Positions 8,970 to 17,327 of a stretch of 64,000 nucleotides of DNA are shown here, piece by piece. The stretch comes from Dyella terrae (GTDB lineage Bacteria; Pseudomonadota; Gammaproteobacteria; Xanthomonadales; Rhodanobacteraceae). The notes under the pieces are model-generated. The model was not told the DNA's origin, made no database searches, and saw only the letters and a program-made list of their open reading frames with translations. The DNA is taken from NCBI RefSeq assembly GCF_004322705.1, contig NZ_SIZZ01000003.1, forward strand, positions 310,001 to 374,000. Direction: 5' to 3'. The translations under genes were made by a program, and so were the position numbers. The first letter of the stretch is position 1. Each line of letters starts with the position of its first letter.

Positions 8970-9623
8970 TTACTTGGTGCCGAGCTCGCGATTGGCCAGC
9001 CACAGGGTCATGGCAGACAGTTCACCCAGGCTCTTGACCTGGCTGGAGCGGTACTTGCCGTTCACGATGATGGTCGGCGTGCCGTCAACTTCCCACTTCT
9101 GCAGCATTTCACCGTCGTGCTTGATCTGGGCCGTCACTTCGTCCGAGCTGGCGATGCTCATGAACTTCGCGCGATCCACGCCCTTGGAGGCGTAGAAATC
9201 GGCCAGCTCGTCCAGCGTGGAGATCGGGTAGTGCTCGTCGAACTTGGCCTTGAACAGCGCCAGGTGAGTGGCGTCGAGCACGCCAAGCTTCTTGGCGGCG
9301 TAGAACGCGCGGGCGTAGGGCACCCACTGGTCACTGAACGCCGCCGGGACCATCTTGAACACCACGCCGGCCGGCAGCTGCTTGCGCATCTCCTCGGCCA
9401 TGGGCGCGAAATGGGCGCAATGGACGCAGCCGTACGAGAACACCTCCACGACTTCCACCTTGCCCTCGGCGCTGTAGCGCTGCGGCGCACCCGGCATGGT
9501 GACGTACTGCGTGCCATCGGCATACGGCGCGGCAGCATCGTTGTTGGCCGCGGTGCAGGCGCTGGCCAGGACCAGGCCGCCGAGCAGGGCGAGGATACGC
9601 AGACGGGCAAAACGCTTGAACAT
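8970..9623 (-). CDS. dsbA: Thiol:disulfide interchange protein, DsbA family lipoprotein
   Basis: It introduces disulfide bonds into exported proteins in the periplasm. The 217-residue product has a lipoprotein-type signal with the lipobox LASAC (lipidated C23), then a DsbA fold with the active site C65-V-H-C68 in FSYGCVHCAHF and the cis-proline loop DGTPTIIVNG. CVHC is close to the CPHC of E. coli DsbA. It lies 48 bases downstream of a second DsbA-type gene with a different dipeptide (CPSC), so the two may have split functions. Whether DsbB is the partner cannot be told from this window. Confidence 0.9.
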   Translation of the reverse strand: MFKRFARLRILALLGGLVLASACTAANNDAAAPYADGTQYVTMPGAPQRYSAEGKVEVVEVFSYGCVHCAHFAPMAEEMRKQLPAGVVFKMVPAAFSDQWVPYARAFYAAKKLGVLDATHLALFKAKFDEHYPISTLDELADFYASKGVDRAKFMSIASSDEVTAQIKHDGEMLQKWEVDGTPTIIVNGKYRSSQVKSLGELSAMTLWLANRELGTK

Positions 9624-9671
9624 GCTGGGTCTTCTCCGGGAGTCGGGCGCCGCCGGGGCGCCGCACAGTGC

Positions 9672-10571
9672 TTACTTGCCTGCCGCTTCCTTGGCGATCA
9701 GCCAGCGGGCCAGATCGATCGCCTTGGTGTAGCCGCCTGCGGACACGGCGTCGAAGCGGTATTTGCCGTCGATGATGAGCGTCGGCGTGCCTTCGACGCC
9801 ATACGACTTCACAAGTTCATCGGCGCGCTTGACCTTGGTGTTGATGGCGAAGGAATTGGCCACGGCCATGAATTCCTTCGGGTCCACGCCGTACTTGGCG
9901 TACACCTTGGCGGCGTCTTCGAGCGTGGGCAGGTTGCCGATGCCCTTGAGGCCGGTGCCGTTGGGCTTGTAGGCGCTCAGTTCGCGGGAGTTCCACACGG
10001 CGTCATACATGGCGTCGTTGGCCTTGTCGGCCACGCCCAGCGCCTGCGCGGTGAGATAGGCGCGCTGGAACATCGGGAAGTTTTCCTGCGGCATGAACGA
10101 CACCGGCAGGTAGGTGATCACGGTGTTCGCCGGCAGGCTCTTGGCGAACTGGTCGATGATCGGGTGGAAGTTGTTGCAGGACGGGCAGCCGTACGAGAAC
10201 ACCTCGATCACTTCGATCTTGGTGGTATCGGTCATCTTCGGCTGGGCCGGGTCGATGCGGACGTAGTGCTTGCCTTCGACCCAGGTGCCGTCGTCGACGA
10301 AGGCCTGAGCGGCGGCGGCCTGTTCGGCCGTCGGCTGTGCCGGGCCCTGGGCGGCCGGAGCCGCAGCGGTGCTGGCCGGGGCCGGGGTGGCGGCCGCGGT
10401 GGATGCAGTCGCAGGGGCTGGCGTGGTGGCCGGTGCGGCGGGCTGTGCCGGCGCGGTGGCTGCCGGGGCGGGCGTGGTCGGCTGGGCGGCGTTGCCCCCG
10501 TTCTCACTGTTGTTGCCGCAGGCGCTGAGCACCAGCAGGGAGGCAAAGAGGAACGGCAAACGCTTCAGCAT
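9672..10571 (-). CDS. DsbA-family thiol oxidoreductase lipoprotein with long Ala/Pro/Thr tether
   Basis: The 299-residue product has a lipoprotein signal (LLVLSAC, C18), then about 70 residues almost entirely Ala, Pro and Thr (residues 25-90), then a DsbA-type domain with C129-P-S-C132 in FSYGCPSCNNF and the cis-proline loop EGTPTLIIDGKYRF. The low-complexity stretch looks like a flexible tether holding the catalytic domain away from the membrane. The start at 10571 has GAGGT six bases upstream. It is upstream of the second dsbA gene in the same direction and downstream of cytochrome c4, from which a hairpin separates it. Confidence 0.88.
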   Translation of the reverse strand: MLKRLPFLFASLLVLSACGNNSENGGNAAQPTTPAPAATAPAQPAAPATTPAPATASTAAATPAPASTAAAPAAQGPAQPTAEQAAAAQAFVDDGTWVEGKHYVRIDPAQPKMTDTTKIEVIEVFSYGCPSCNNFHPIIDQFAKSLPANTVITYLPVSFMPQENFPMFQRAYLTAQALGVADKANDAMYDAVWNSRELSAYKPNGTGLKGIGNLPTLEDAAKVYAKYGVDPKEFMAVANSFAINTKVKRADELVKSYGVEGTPTLIIDGKYRFDAVSAGGYTKAIDLARWLIAKEAAGK

Positions 10572-10606
10572 GGAGTGACCTCGGATGTTTCGTAGGCGTG
10601 TAAACA

Positions 10607-10633
10607 ACAACGCCGGCTCAGGGCCGGCGTTGT
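10607..10633 (-). terminator. Intrinsic terminator after cytochrome c4
   Basis: An 11-bp perfect inverted repeat (ACAACGCCGGC and its complement, loop of five) begins four bases after the cytochrome c4 stop codon. On the minus strand it is followed by a T-rich stretch (TTGTTTA). It separates the cytochrome gene from the downstream DsbA-type gene. Confidence 0.65.
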
Positions 10634-10636
10634 CGA

Positions 10637-11416
10637 TCAGGGCGTGGCCGGCTTGGTGCTGGCGCCTTCGGCGGCGTGCAGGCCTTCGATGTAGCTGGCC
10701 AGTGCCTGGATGTCCTTGACCTCAAGCTTCTGGGCAATGCTCGGCATGATCTTGGCGTGGGCGTCGTCGCCCCAGCTGGTGCCGTCGTGCATGGCCTTGA
10801 GTGTGGCTTCGATGTACTGGGCGTGCTGGCTCGTCAGCTGCGGGTACATGGCACCCGGGTTACCGCGGCCGTCGACGCTGTGACAGGCCATGCAGGCCGG
10901 GATGTCACGGGTGGAATCGCCTTCGCGGTAAAGCTTCTGGCCCAGCTCGACGAGCTTTTCGTCGGCCACGCCCGGCAGGGCGGTCTTGGTCGAGAAATAG
11001 GCGCCGATGTCATGCATGTCCTGCTCGGACAGCGGGGCGGCCATGCCCATCATGATCGGGTTCTGGCGCTTGCCGCTCTTGAAGAGCGCGAGCTGGTGGG
11101 CGATGTACTGCTCGCTCTGGCCAGCCAGCTTCGGGTACTGGGCGTCGCTGGAGTTGCCGTCCATGCCATGGCAGGCGCCGCAGGCGGCGGCCTTGCCGGC
11201 ACCGGCGGTGGCGTCACCGGGCTTGACCTTGGCGGTCGCCTCGGCGGCCGGGGCCGCAGCCTTCTCGGCGCTGGCGGCAGCAGCCGGCTGCGCAGCGGTC
11301 GCGGCGGCGGCGGGCTTGGCGTCCTGCGCCACGACCACGCTGGCCGACAGCGCAAAGGCGAGGGCTACGACGTAGCCAAAAACAGCGGGCCGGGAACCAG
11401 CGGGCCGAAAACTCAT
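10637..11416 (-). CDS. Cytochrome c4 (dihaem periplasmic electron carrier)
   Basis: The 259-residue product has a signal peptide (to about residue 30), an Ala-rich linker, and two class I cytochrome c domains. Haem-binding motifs are C79-G-A-C82-H83 and C175-M-A-C178-H179, with likely axial methionines in the IMMGMAAPLS and KIMPSIAQKL segments. Cytochrome c4 passes electrons from the bc1 complex to terminal oxidases at the periplasmic face. The start has GGAG eight bases upstream. It is divergent from engB across 124 bases, so the two promoters lie in that gap. Confidence 0.9.
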   Translation of the reverse strand: MSFRPAGSRPAVFGYVVALAFALSASVVVAQDAKPAAAATAAQPAAAASAEKAAAPAAEATAKVKPGDATAGAGKAAACGACHGMDGNSSDAQYPKLAGQSEQYIAHQLALFKSGKRQNPIMMGMAAPLSEQDMHDIGAYFSTKTALPGVADEKLVELGQKLYREGDSTRDIPACMACHSVDGRGNPGAMYPQLTSQHAQYIEATLKAMHDGTSWGDDAHAKIMPSIAQKLEVKDIQALASYIEGLHAAEGASTKPATP

Positions 11417-11540
11417 ACACTTGTCTCCAGAAAAACTGCTATGGCTGCACGGTGCGTGGCGGTTGCACGCCCGTAACTGGCAGAAACCTTGGAATTATCC
11501 CTGCCGCGCCACAGCCGGTCAAACCACAAAGTTGCTTTCC

Positions 11541-12182
11541 ATGACCCCCAATCCGCTCCAGGGCGCCCAGTTCATTCTGGCAGCCCATCGCATCAATCAG
11601 TTGCCGTCCGACCAGGGCGCCGAAGTCGCCTTCGCCGGCCGCTCAAACGCTGGCAAATCCAGCGCCCTGAACGCTCTTGCGGGCCACAAGGGCCTTGCGC
11701 GCACCTCCAAGACCCCCGGGCGCACCCAGCAGATGGTGGCGTTCTCGCTGCCCCCGCTGAAGGGTGACGAGGGCCAGGCCCCGCTGGATATCCGCCTCAT
11801 CGATCTGCCCGGCTACGGCTATGCCAAGGTCCCCGAGCCCCTGCGCGAGCACTGGAAGCAGGAAATCGACGCCTACCTGAACCACCGCCGGAGCCTGCGG
11901 GGCGTGGTCCTGATCGTCGATATCCGCCATCCGCTGAAGGAATTCGACCGGATGATGCTCGATTTCTGCTTCCATACCCATCTGCCGTGCCATGTCCTGC
12001 TGACCAAGGCGGACAAATTGTCGCGCAACCAGGCGCAGCAGGCGCTGGCCGCCATGCGCAAGCAGTTCGCCAGCGAAGGTCTGCAGGCGACCGCCCAGGT
12101 GTTCTCATCGCAGGCTGGGACAGGCGTCGACGAGGCGCGCAACATGGTGGTGCAGCTGCTGCGCACCGAGCGTCCGGAGTGA
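11541..12182 (+). CDS. engB: Ribosome-biogenesis GTP-binding protein EngB (YihA/YsxC)
   Basis: EngB is an essential cytoplasmic GTPase for late large-subunit assembly. The 213-residue product has all G motifs: G1 GRSNAGKS, G2 within TSKTPGRTQQ, G3 DLPGYGYA, G4 TKAD, and a G5-like FSSQAGTG near the end. The ATG chosen gives the family's usual length (about 200 residues); an upstream in-frame start at 11421 would add 40 residues that look like untranslated leader. Alone in its transcription unit, with a stem-loop and T-run downstream. Confidence 0.94.
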   Translation: MTPNPLQGAQFILAAHRINQLPSDQGAEVAFAGRSNAGKSSALNALAGHKGLARTSKTPGRTQQMVAFSLPPLKGDEGQAPLDIRLIDLPGYGYAKVPEPLREHWKQEIDAYLNHRRSLRGVVLIVDIRHPLKEFDRMMLDFCFHTHLPCHVLLTKADKLSRNQAQQALAAMRKQFASEGLQATAQVFSSQAGTGVDEARNMVVQLLRTERPE

Positions 12183-12230
12183 GGCCGGGCCGCTGACGCG
12201 GCCCTGTGAGGACGCCCGCTACGCGGAGCG

Positions 12231-12284
12231 GTGAACGGAGAAGAGCACGCTCAAGCGACCGTGCGCTTTGCTTTTTCCGTTCAC
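12231..12284. repeat. Nested inverted repeat between engB and msrC, with a candidate engB terminator inside
   Basis: GTGAACGG (12231-12238) and CCGTTCAC (12277-12284) form outer arms. Inside, AAG-A-GCACG and CGTGC-G-CTT (12241-12268) form an imperfect stem followed by TGCTTTTT (12269-12276), which reads as an intrinsic terminator for engB on the plus strand. A second small hairpin GGGCCGC/GCGGCCC is at 12187-12204. The region lies between convergent genes. GTTCAC-type repeats recall degenerate intergenic repeats that I associate with xanthomonads; that comparison is from memory. Confidence 0.5.
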
Positions 12285-12309
12285 TGTTCACAGCGCCAAA
12301 GGCGCGGTC

Positions 12310-12795
12310 TCACAGCGTCTGCATAAACACCGCGCACAACGCTTCCATTCCCGCGCGATCCTCGTCGTCGAAGCGAGCGACCCGCGGGCTGTCGACATCC
12401 CACACGCCCAGCAATGTGCCGTCAGCCTTTACCAGCGGCACGACGATCTCGGAGTTCGACGCGGCGTCGCACGCGATGTGGCCTTCGAAGGCGTGCACGT
12501 CACGCACCAGTTGCGTCTCGCGCGTCTGGGCGGCCGTGCCGCACACGCCGCGACCGATGGCGATGCGTACGCAGGCGGGCTTGCCCTGGAACGGACCGAC
12601 GACCAGTTCCGTCCCGTCGAACAAATAGAACCCGGCCCAGTTCAGGTCGGGAAGGCTGTTGTAGACGAGGGCTGAGAAATTGGCGCAATTGGCGATGAGG
12701 TTGCTTTCGCCGACGAGGATGCCGCGCACCTGGCTGCACAGGTCGTCGTAGTGTTCGCGCTTGCTGGCGTAAGTTTGGGCGGAGAGTTCGAACAT
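12310..12795 (-). CDS. msrC: Free methionine-(R)-sulfoxide reductase (GAF domain)
   Basis: It reduces free L-methionine-R-sulfoxide in the cytoplasm using thioredoxin. The 161-residue product is a single GAF domain with three cysteines at C75, C85 and C109; the 10- and 24-residue spacings match the catalytic set of the characterised E. coli enzyme. The motif GRGVCGTAA around C85 and the end GVWDVDSPRVARF are typical. It is divergent from bioD over 89 bases and convergent with engB. A TATTAT sequence at 12821-12826 lies in the shared upstream region, without a recognisable -35. Confidence 0.9.
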   Translation of the reverse strand: MFELSAQTYASKREHYDDLCSQVRGILVGESNLIANCANFSALVYNSLPDLNWAGFYLFDGTELVVGPFQGKPACVRIAIGRGVCGTAAQTRETQLVRDVHAFEGHIACDAASNSEIVVPLVKADGTLLGVWDVDSPRVARFDDEDRAGMEALCAVFMQTL

Positions 12796-12884
12796 GGGGC
12801 GGGCTCGGGCGGAAAGTACGTATTATGCGCCTGTGTCCGGCGCGGTGGCGTGCCGGAACGCCAGGTAGCATCGGAGTGCGGAGC

Positions 12885-13562
12885 ATGGGCGTGAATGCGG
12901 TTTTCGTGGCCGGTACGGATACGGGCATTGGCAAGACGCACGCCTCGTGCACCCTTTTGCATGCGTTGCGCCACGCTGGCGAATCAGCCTGTGGCATGAA
13001 GCCCGTTGCCAGCGGTTGCGCATCCACCCCCGACGGCCTGCGCAATGACGATGCGATTGCCCTGATCGGCGCGAGCAGCGTCGATTTGCCTTACGAGCTG
13101 GTCAATCCCGTGGCCTTGCGCGAGCCACTGTCACCGCATATCGCCGCGCTGCACGAAGGCGTGTCGATCAACATGCAGTCGCTGCGTGAAGCGTTTGATG
13201 CCTTGTGCGCCAGCCATGACAAAGTCGTCGTCGAAGGCGTAGGCGGATGGCTGGTGCCATTGGCGCCCGATCTTTCCGCGGCCGACATTCCGCGCGCATG
13301 GCATTTGCCTGTGGTGCTTGTGGTTGGCTTGCGACTGGGTTGCCTCAGTCACGCCTTGCTGACGGCGCGTGCGATCCAATCCGATGGTTGCCGCGTGCTG
13401 GGCTGGATCGGCAATCGCATCGATCCGGCGATGGACGCCGTCGAAGAAAACATCGACACGTTGCGCGCGCTGCTACCCGCGCCGTGCCTGGGCATCTTGC
13501 CGCACGGCGTCGCGCCGGCTCAGGCGGCGGCCACGCTGGATATCGCCAGCCTGCTCGCTTGA
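12885..13562 (+). CDS. bioD: ATP-dependent dethiobiotin synthetase BioD
   Basis: BioD closes the ureido ring of dethiobiotin from 7,8-diaminopelargonate, CO2 and ATP, the penultimate step of biotin synthesis. The 225-residue product carries the P-loop GTDTGIGKTHAS, the MKPVASG substrate loop, and the EGVGGWLVPL segment. The start ATG has GGAG eight bases upstream; an earlier in-frame ATG at 12825 would add an arginine-rich leader. No other bio gene is nearby, so it is separated from a bioABFC cluster. A 116-residue gene follows after 32 bases. Confidence 0.92.
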   Translation: MGVNAVFVAGTDTGIGKTHASCTLLHALRHAGESACGMKPVASGCASTPDGLRNDDAIALIGASSVDLPYELVNPVALREPLSPHIAALHEGVSINMQSLREAFDALCASHDKVVVEGVGGWLVPLAPDLSAADIPRAWHLPVVLVVGLRLGCLSHALLTARAIQSDGCRVLGWIGNRIDPAMDAVEENIDTLRALLPAPCLGILPHGVAPAQAAATLDIASLLA

Positions 13563-13594
13563 GCGCACAGAAGATTTTCACGAAGGAGTGCTTC

Positions 13595-13945
13595 ATGGCA
13601 GGTCGCAGCCACTACTACCTTTCCATCGATGACCTGGCGCATGCACGCGGCCCGGAACCGTCGCTGAGTTACGACGGCGCCGGACCGAACGATTTCGCTG
13701 ACGCCCTGCGCGCGGCGCTCGCCGGACCGGATCTGTTCGAACGCTGGCGCGCCATGCAGGCGGAACCCGATGAGGTCGATCCCGCCCTGGGTGCGACGGA
13801 CCCGCAGGTGCAGGTGAGCGCGAAAGTGGCCGACCTGCACACCGAAGTGGATCTGATCACCGGCCTGCCAATGAGCATCGTCCGGCAGCGCCTTAACCTG
13901 CTGATCGGGCCCAACTGGAAGCTGCGGGACATGCGCGCCGCCTGA
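13595..13945 (+). CDS. Conserved-looking small acidic protein, unknown function
   Basis: The 116-residue product begins MAGRSHYYLSIDDLAHARG and has no signal peptide or membrane segment. The middle is acidic (DLFERWRAMQAEPDEVDPALG) and the end has a basic patch (VRQRLNLLIGPNWKLRD). I do not recognise the family. It has a strong ribosome-binding site (GAAGGAG, seven bases upstream) and sits 32 bases after bioD in the same direction, so it may be co-transcribed with bioD. Coding potential is supported by the SD sequence, codon bias and position. Confidence 0.7.
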   Translation: MAGRSHYYLSIDDLAHARGPEPSLSYDGAGPNDFADALRAALAGPDLFERWRAMQAEPDEVDPALGATDPQVQVSAKVADLHTEVDLITGLPMSIVRQRLNLLIGPNWKLRDMRAA

Positions 13946-14037
13946 CATTTTCAGGCGCCTGTGCCTTCCAGCCCTTGGAAAGCACGCACTGCACTGGGTA
14001 CATTCCGGGGTTCACCCAAGTAACCCCGGGATACCTG

Positions 14038-16224
14038 ATGCACCGTCTTCGCGCCCTAGCCATCGCCACCTCCATCGCACTCGCCGCCTGTTCGCAGCAG
14101 AACCACGACGCCGATGCCAACGCGCCGGCCGCTGCCACGACGGGCGCCACCACTGCCGAGGCCAACGTGAGCAATCCGTTCTTCGCCGCCAGCGCGCTGC
14201 CGTTCCAGGCGCCGCCGTTCGACAAGATCAAGGAAGCCGATTACCAGCCGGCGATCGAAGAAGGCATCCGCCAGGAAGCCGAGGAAATAAAGGCCATCGC
14301 GACCAACAAGGACGCGCCGACGTTCGAAAACACCTTCGTCGCCCTGGAGAAATCCGGCCAGTTGCTGTCGCGTGTCAATCACGCCTTTGATGCGGTGACC
14401 TCGGCCAACACCAGCGACCTGCTGCAGAAAGTGCAGGAAGACGTCGCACCGAAGCTCGCTGCCAACGAAGACGCCACCTATCTCAACGCCGACCTGTTCA
14501 AGCGCGTCGAGACGATCTACAACCAGCGCGACACGCTGAATCTGGATCCGGAATCCAAGCGCCTGGTCGAGTTCTACTACGACAAGTTCGTGCACAAGGG
14601 CGCCAAGCTCAGCGAAGCCGACAAGACCCGCTTGATGGAAATCAACAAGGAGCAGTCGACGCTCAGCACGCAGTTCGTCAACAAACTGCTGGCCGGCACC
14701 AAGGACGCCGCGCTCGTGGTGGACGACAAGGCCAGGCTCGATGGACTGTCCGATGCCGACATCGCCGCCGCCGCCCAGGCCGCGCAGGATCGCAAGCTTG
14801 ACGGCAAGTGGGTGCTGAGCCTGCAGAACACCACGCAGCAGCCGGAACTGCAGACGCTCAACAACCGCGATACGCGCAAGGCGCTGTTCGATGCGTCGTG
14901 GAATCGCACCGAGCACGGCGATGCCAACGACACGCGCGAGCTCGTGTCGCGCATCGCCCAGTTGCGCGCGGAAAAGGCCAAGCTCCTTGGCTTCCCGAAT
15001 TACGCCGCATGGGCGCTTGAAGACCAGATGGCCAAGACGCCCGAAGCGGCGCTGAAGTTCATGCAGAACCTGGTGCCGGCCGCTACGGCGCGTGCGCAGG
15101 CCGAAGCGAAGGACATCCAGTCGGTCATCGACAAGGAAAAGGGCGGATTCAAGGTCGAGGCATGGGACTGGACGCATTACGCCGAACAGGTGCGCAAGGC
15201 GAAGTACGATCTCGATGAAGGCCAGATCAAGCCGTACTTCGAGCTCGACAACGTGCTGCAGAACGGCGTGTTCTACGCTGCCAACCAGCTTTACGGCCTG
15301 ACCTTCAAGGAACGCAAGGACATCCCGGTCTACCAGCCTGACGTGCGCGTGTTCGAGGTGTTCGACAAGGACGGCAGCTCGCTGGCGTTGTTCTACGTCG
15401 ACTACTTCAAGCGCGACAACAAGAACGGCGGCGCCTGGATGAGCAACTTCGTCGAGCAGTCGAAGCTGTTCGGCACCAAGCCGGTGGTGTTCAACGTCTG
15501 CAACTTCACCAAGCCGGCGGCAGGTCAGCCGGCGCTGCTGTCGTTCGACGACGTGATCACGATGTTCCACGAGTTCGGCCACGCGCTGCACGGCATCTTT
15601 GCCGATTCGCAGTACCCGTCGCTGTCGGGCTCCAACACCGCGCGTGACTTCGTGGAATTCCCGTCGCAGTTCAATGAGCACTGGGCCACGGATCCGAAGA
15701 TCCTCGCCAACTACGCCAAGCACTACCAGACCGGCGCCGCCATGCCGGACGCCCTGGTGGAGAAGATGAAGAAGGCCGGCACCTTCAACAAGGGCTACGA
15801 CATGACCGAGCTGGTCAGCGCTGCCCTGCTCGACATGAACTGGCACATGCTCGGCGCCGATGCCGGCCGCCAGGACGTCGACACGTTTGAAACCCAGGCG
15901 CTGGCCAAGGACAAGATCAACCTGTCCTACGTGCCGCCGCGTTACCGTTCCAGCTACTTCATGCACATCTGGAGCAATGGCTACGCCGCCGGTTACTACG
16001 CCTACCTGTGGACGCAGATGCTGTCCGACGACGCCTTCGAGGGCTTCGTCGAGAAGGGTGGCCTGACGCGCGAGAACGGCGATCGCTTCCGCCAGATGAT
16101 CCTGTCGCGCGGCAATACCGAGGAGCTGGGCAAGCTCTATCGCGACTGGCGCGGCAAGGATCCGAGCGTCGAGCCGATGCTGATCGACCGCGGCCTGAAG
16201 GCGGATCCGAAAGCCAGGCACTGA
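14038..16224 (+). CDS. M3-family metallopeptidase lipoprotein (Dcp-like)
   Basis: A zinc peptidase of the thimet-oligopeptidase/peptidyl-dipeptidase group that trims oligopeptides. The 728-residue product has a lipoprotein signal (ALAAC, C18), so it is probably tethered in the periplasm, unlike cytosolic OpdA/Dcp. The zinc motif H511-E-F-G-H515 is intact, followed by the conserved FVEFPSQFNEHW with the third ligand region and YRSSYFMHIWSNGYAAGYYAY. Length matches the family (about 680-730). An ATG at 13975 would add 21 residues before the lipoprotein signal and is less likely. A strong terminator follows. Confidence 0.92.
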   Translation: MHRLRALAIATSIALAACSQQNHDADANAPAAATTGATTAEANVSNPFFAASALPFQAPPFDKIKEADYQPAIEEGIRQEAEEIKAIATNKDAPTFENTFVALEKSGQLLSRVNHAFDAVTSANTSDLLQKVQEDVAPKLAANEDATYLNADLFKRVETIYNQRDTLNLDPESKRLVEFYYDKFVHKGAKLSEADKTRLMEINKEQSTLSTQFVNKLLAGTKDAALVVDDKARLDGLSDADIAAAAQAAQDRKLDGKWVLSLQNTTQQPELQTLNNRDTRKALFDASWNRTEHGDANDTRELVSRIAQLRAEKAKLLGFPNYAAWALEDQMAKTPEAALKFMQNLVPAATARAQAEAKDIQSVIDKEKGGFKVEAWDWTHYAEQVRKAKYDLDEGQIKPYFELDNVLQNGVFYAANQLYGLTFKERKDIPVYQPDVRVFEVFDKDGSSLALFYVDYFKRDNKNGGAWMSNFVEQSKLFGTKPVVFNVCNFTKPAAGQPALLSFDDVITMFHEFGHALHGIFADSQYPSLSGSNTARDFVEFPSQFNEHWATDPKILANYAKHYQTGAAMPDALVEKMKKAGTFNKGYDMTELVSAALLDMNWHMLGADAGRQDVDTFETQALAKDKINLSYVPPRYRSSYFMHIWSNGYAAGYYAYLWTQMLSDDAFEGFVEKGGLTRENGDRFRQMILSRGNTEELGKLYRDWRGKDPSVEPMLIDRGLKADPKARH

Positions 16225-16241
16225 TCGGGTGTGAACCTGTG

Positions 16242-16275
16242 AAAAAGGGGGCCGGACATCCGGCCCCTTTTTTTT
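16242..16275. terminator. Bidirectional intrinsic terminator between the M3 peptidase and AraC genes
   Basis: A stem of GGGGCCGGA paired with TCCGGCCCC (16248-16267) is flanked by five As on the left and eight Ts on the right. It can terminate transcription from both sides: the plus-strand peptidase and the minus-strand AraC gene, whose stop codon lies within the T-run. Confidence 0.9.
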
Positions 16276-17200
16276 AATGCAACGGCAGGCGCGTCAACGG
16301 ACCATCGGAACGGACGCGTCCGGGACTGATTCCGCTGATGCGCTTGAACAGGCGCCTGAAGGCGGCTTCGCTGCCGTAGCCCAGCCGTTCGGCGATCAGG
16401 GCGACGGGCATGCGACGCTCGCGCAGCCACTGTTCGGCGATGGTGACGCGTAGCTTCGTCACGTACTGCATGGGTGGCATGCGCATGAGCTGCGTGAAAC
16501 GCTCGGCGAACGCGGAGCGGGACATGCAGGCCAGTGCGGCCATCGACTGCATCGTCCATGGCTTGCCCGGTGCATCGTGCACGGCGTGGAGGAGCTTGCA
16601 GATGCGCGTGTCATCGAGTGCGGCGAACAGGCCGCGGCGCTCCGGGTGTCGGCTGGCGTAGTCGCATACAGCCAGTGAGAACAGCGAATCCGCCAGCTTG
16701 TTGAGCAGCAGCTGACGTCCCGAGACGCTGCCGTTGGAAACATTGATCATCAAGGTCGACAGCTGGCGAAAAGTGTCGGTGGATTCCTTGCCCCGGACCA
16801 CGAAGCAGCGAGGCAGCGCGTGCGACAACGGATGGTAGGCCCGCGCCGGGAAATGAAGTTCGCCGCAGATCAGCTGCGTGGTGTAGTCGATGCGCGAAGC
16901 GGTGTTGAGCGAGGTGAGGCGATGCGCATCGCCATGCGGCAACACCACCATGTCGCCCGCATCCAGATGGACGGCGCGATCCAGTGCCACGCTCTCGACC
17001 TGGCACAGTCCCGAACCCACCAGATGGAAAAGCCCGCAGCCGTGGTCGGGCTCAGCGACCGCCCAGCTGCCGCAACGGTCCAGGCCGGCCACAACGTCCA
17101 CCCGCAACGTGGCCTGGTTCAATAACGATTCGAGCGCCGGCACATGCAGGGGGTCGCCCGACGGGCGCGTCAGGCTGGGTGTGGCAGTGGTGAGCATCAT
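16274..17200 (-). CDS. AraC-family transcriptional regulator with N-terminal cupin sensor
   Basis: The 308-residue product has an N-terminal cupin-like sensing domain (about residues 15-180, with HLDAGDMVVLPHGDAHRL) and a C-terminal double helix-turn-helix (about 200-300) including MAALACMSRSAFAERFTQ and IAERLGYGSEAAFRRLFKR. This cupin_6/AraC arrangement is common among regulators of nearby oxidoreductase or efflux genes, but no obvious target is adjacent here: gshA lies upstream on the same strand and the M3 peptidase is convergent. Ligand and targets are unknown. Confidence 0.88.
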   Translation of the reverse strand: MMLTTATPSLTRPSGDPLHVPALESLLNQATLRVDVVAGLDRCGSWAVAEPDHGCGLFHLVGSGLCQVESVALDRAVHLDAGDMVVLPHGDAHRLTSLNTASRIDYTTQLICGELHFPARAYHPLSHALPRCFVVRGKESTDTFRQLSTLMINVSNGSVSGRQLLLNKLADSLFSLAVCDYASRHPERRGLFAALDDTRICKLLHAVHDAPGKPWTMQSMAALACMSRSAFAERFTQLMRMPPMQYVTKLRVTIAEQWLRERRMPVALIAERLGYGSEAAFRRLFKRISGISPGRVRSDGPLTRLPLH

Positions 17201-17290
17201 CTTCCCTTTCCATGAGCACTGAATGGCTATTCGAAAGGGTCACTGCAGTGACGGCTACCAGATTTCGGCGGCGCCACGACGAAGGATTTG

Positions 17291-17321
17291 AAGGGCGTGG
17301 CACGCGCTCGCGCCACGCCCT
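17291..17321 (-). terminator. Stem-loop after gshA
   Basis: AGGGCGTGGC (17292-17301) pairs with GCCACGCCCT (17312-17321), with an inner GCG/CGC extension, seven bases after the gshA stop. No real T-run follows on the minus strand, so it is a probable but not classical terminator. Confidence 0.5.
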
Positions 17322-17327
17322 CTTCGA

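Noticed and set aside
9117-10595. A 492-codon plus-strand frame across both dsbA genes
   Set aside because: Antisense to two well-supported genes; repetitive, with no motif or SD.
14056-16221. A 721-codon minus-strand frame opposite the M3 peptidase gene
   Set aside because: The plus-strand frame has a full family match (HEFGH motif, lipoprotein signal); the antisense frame has none.
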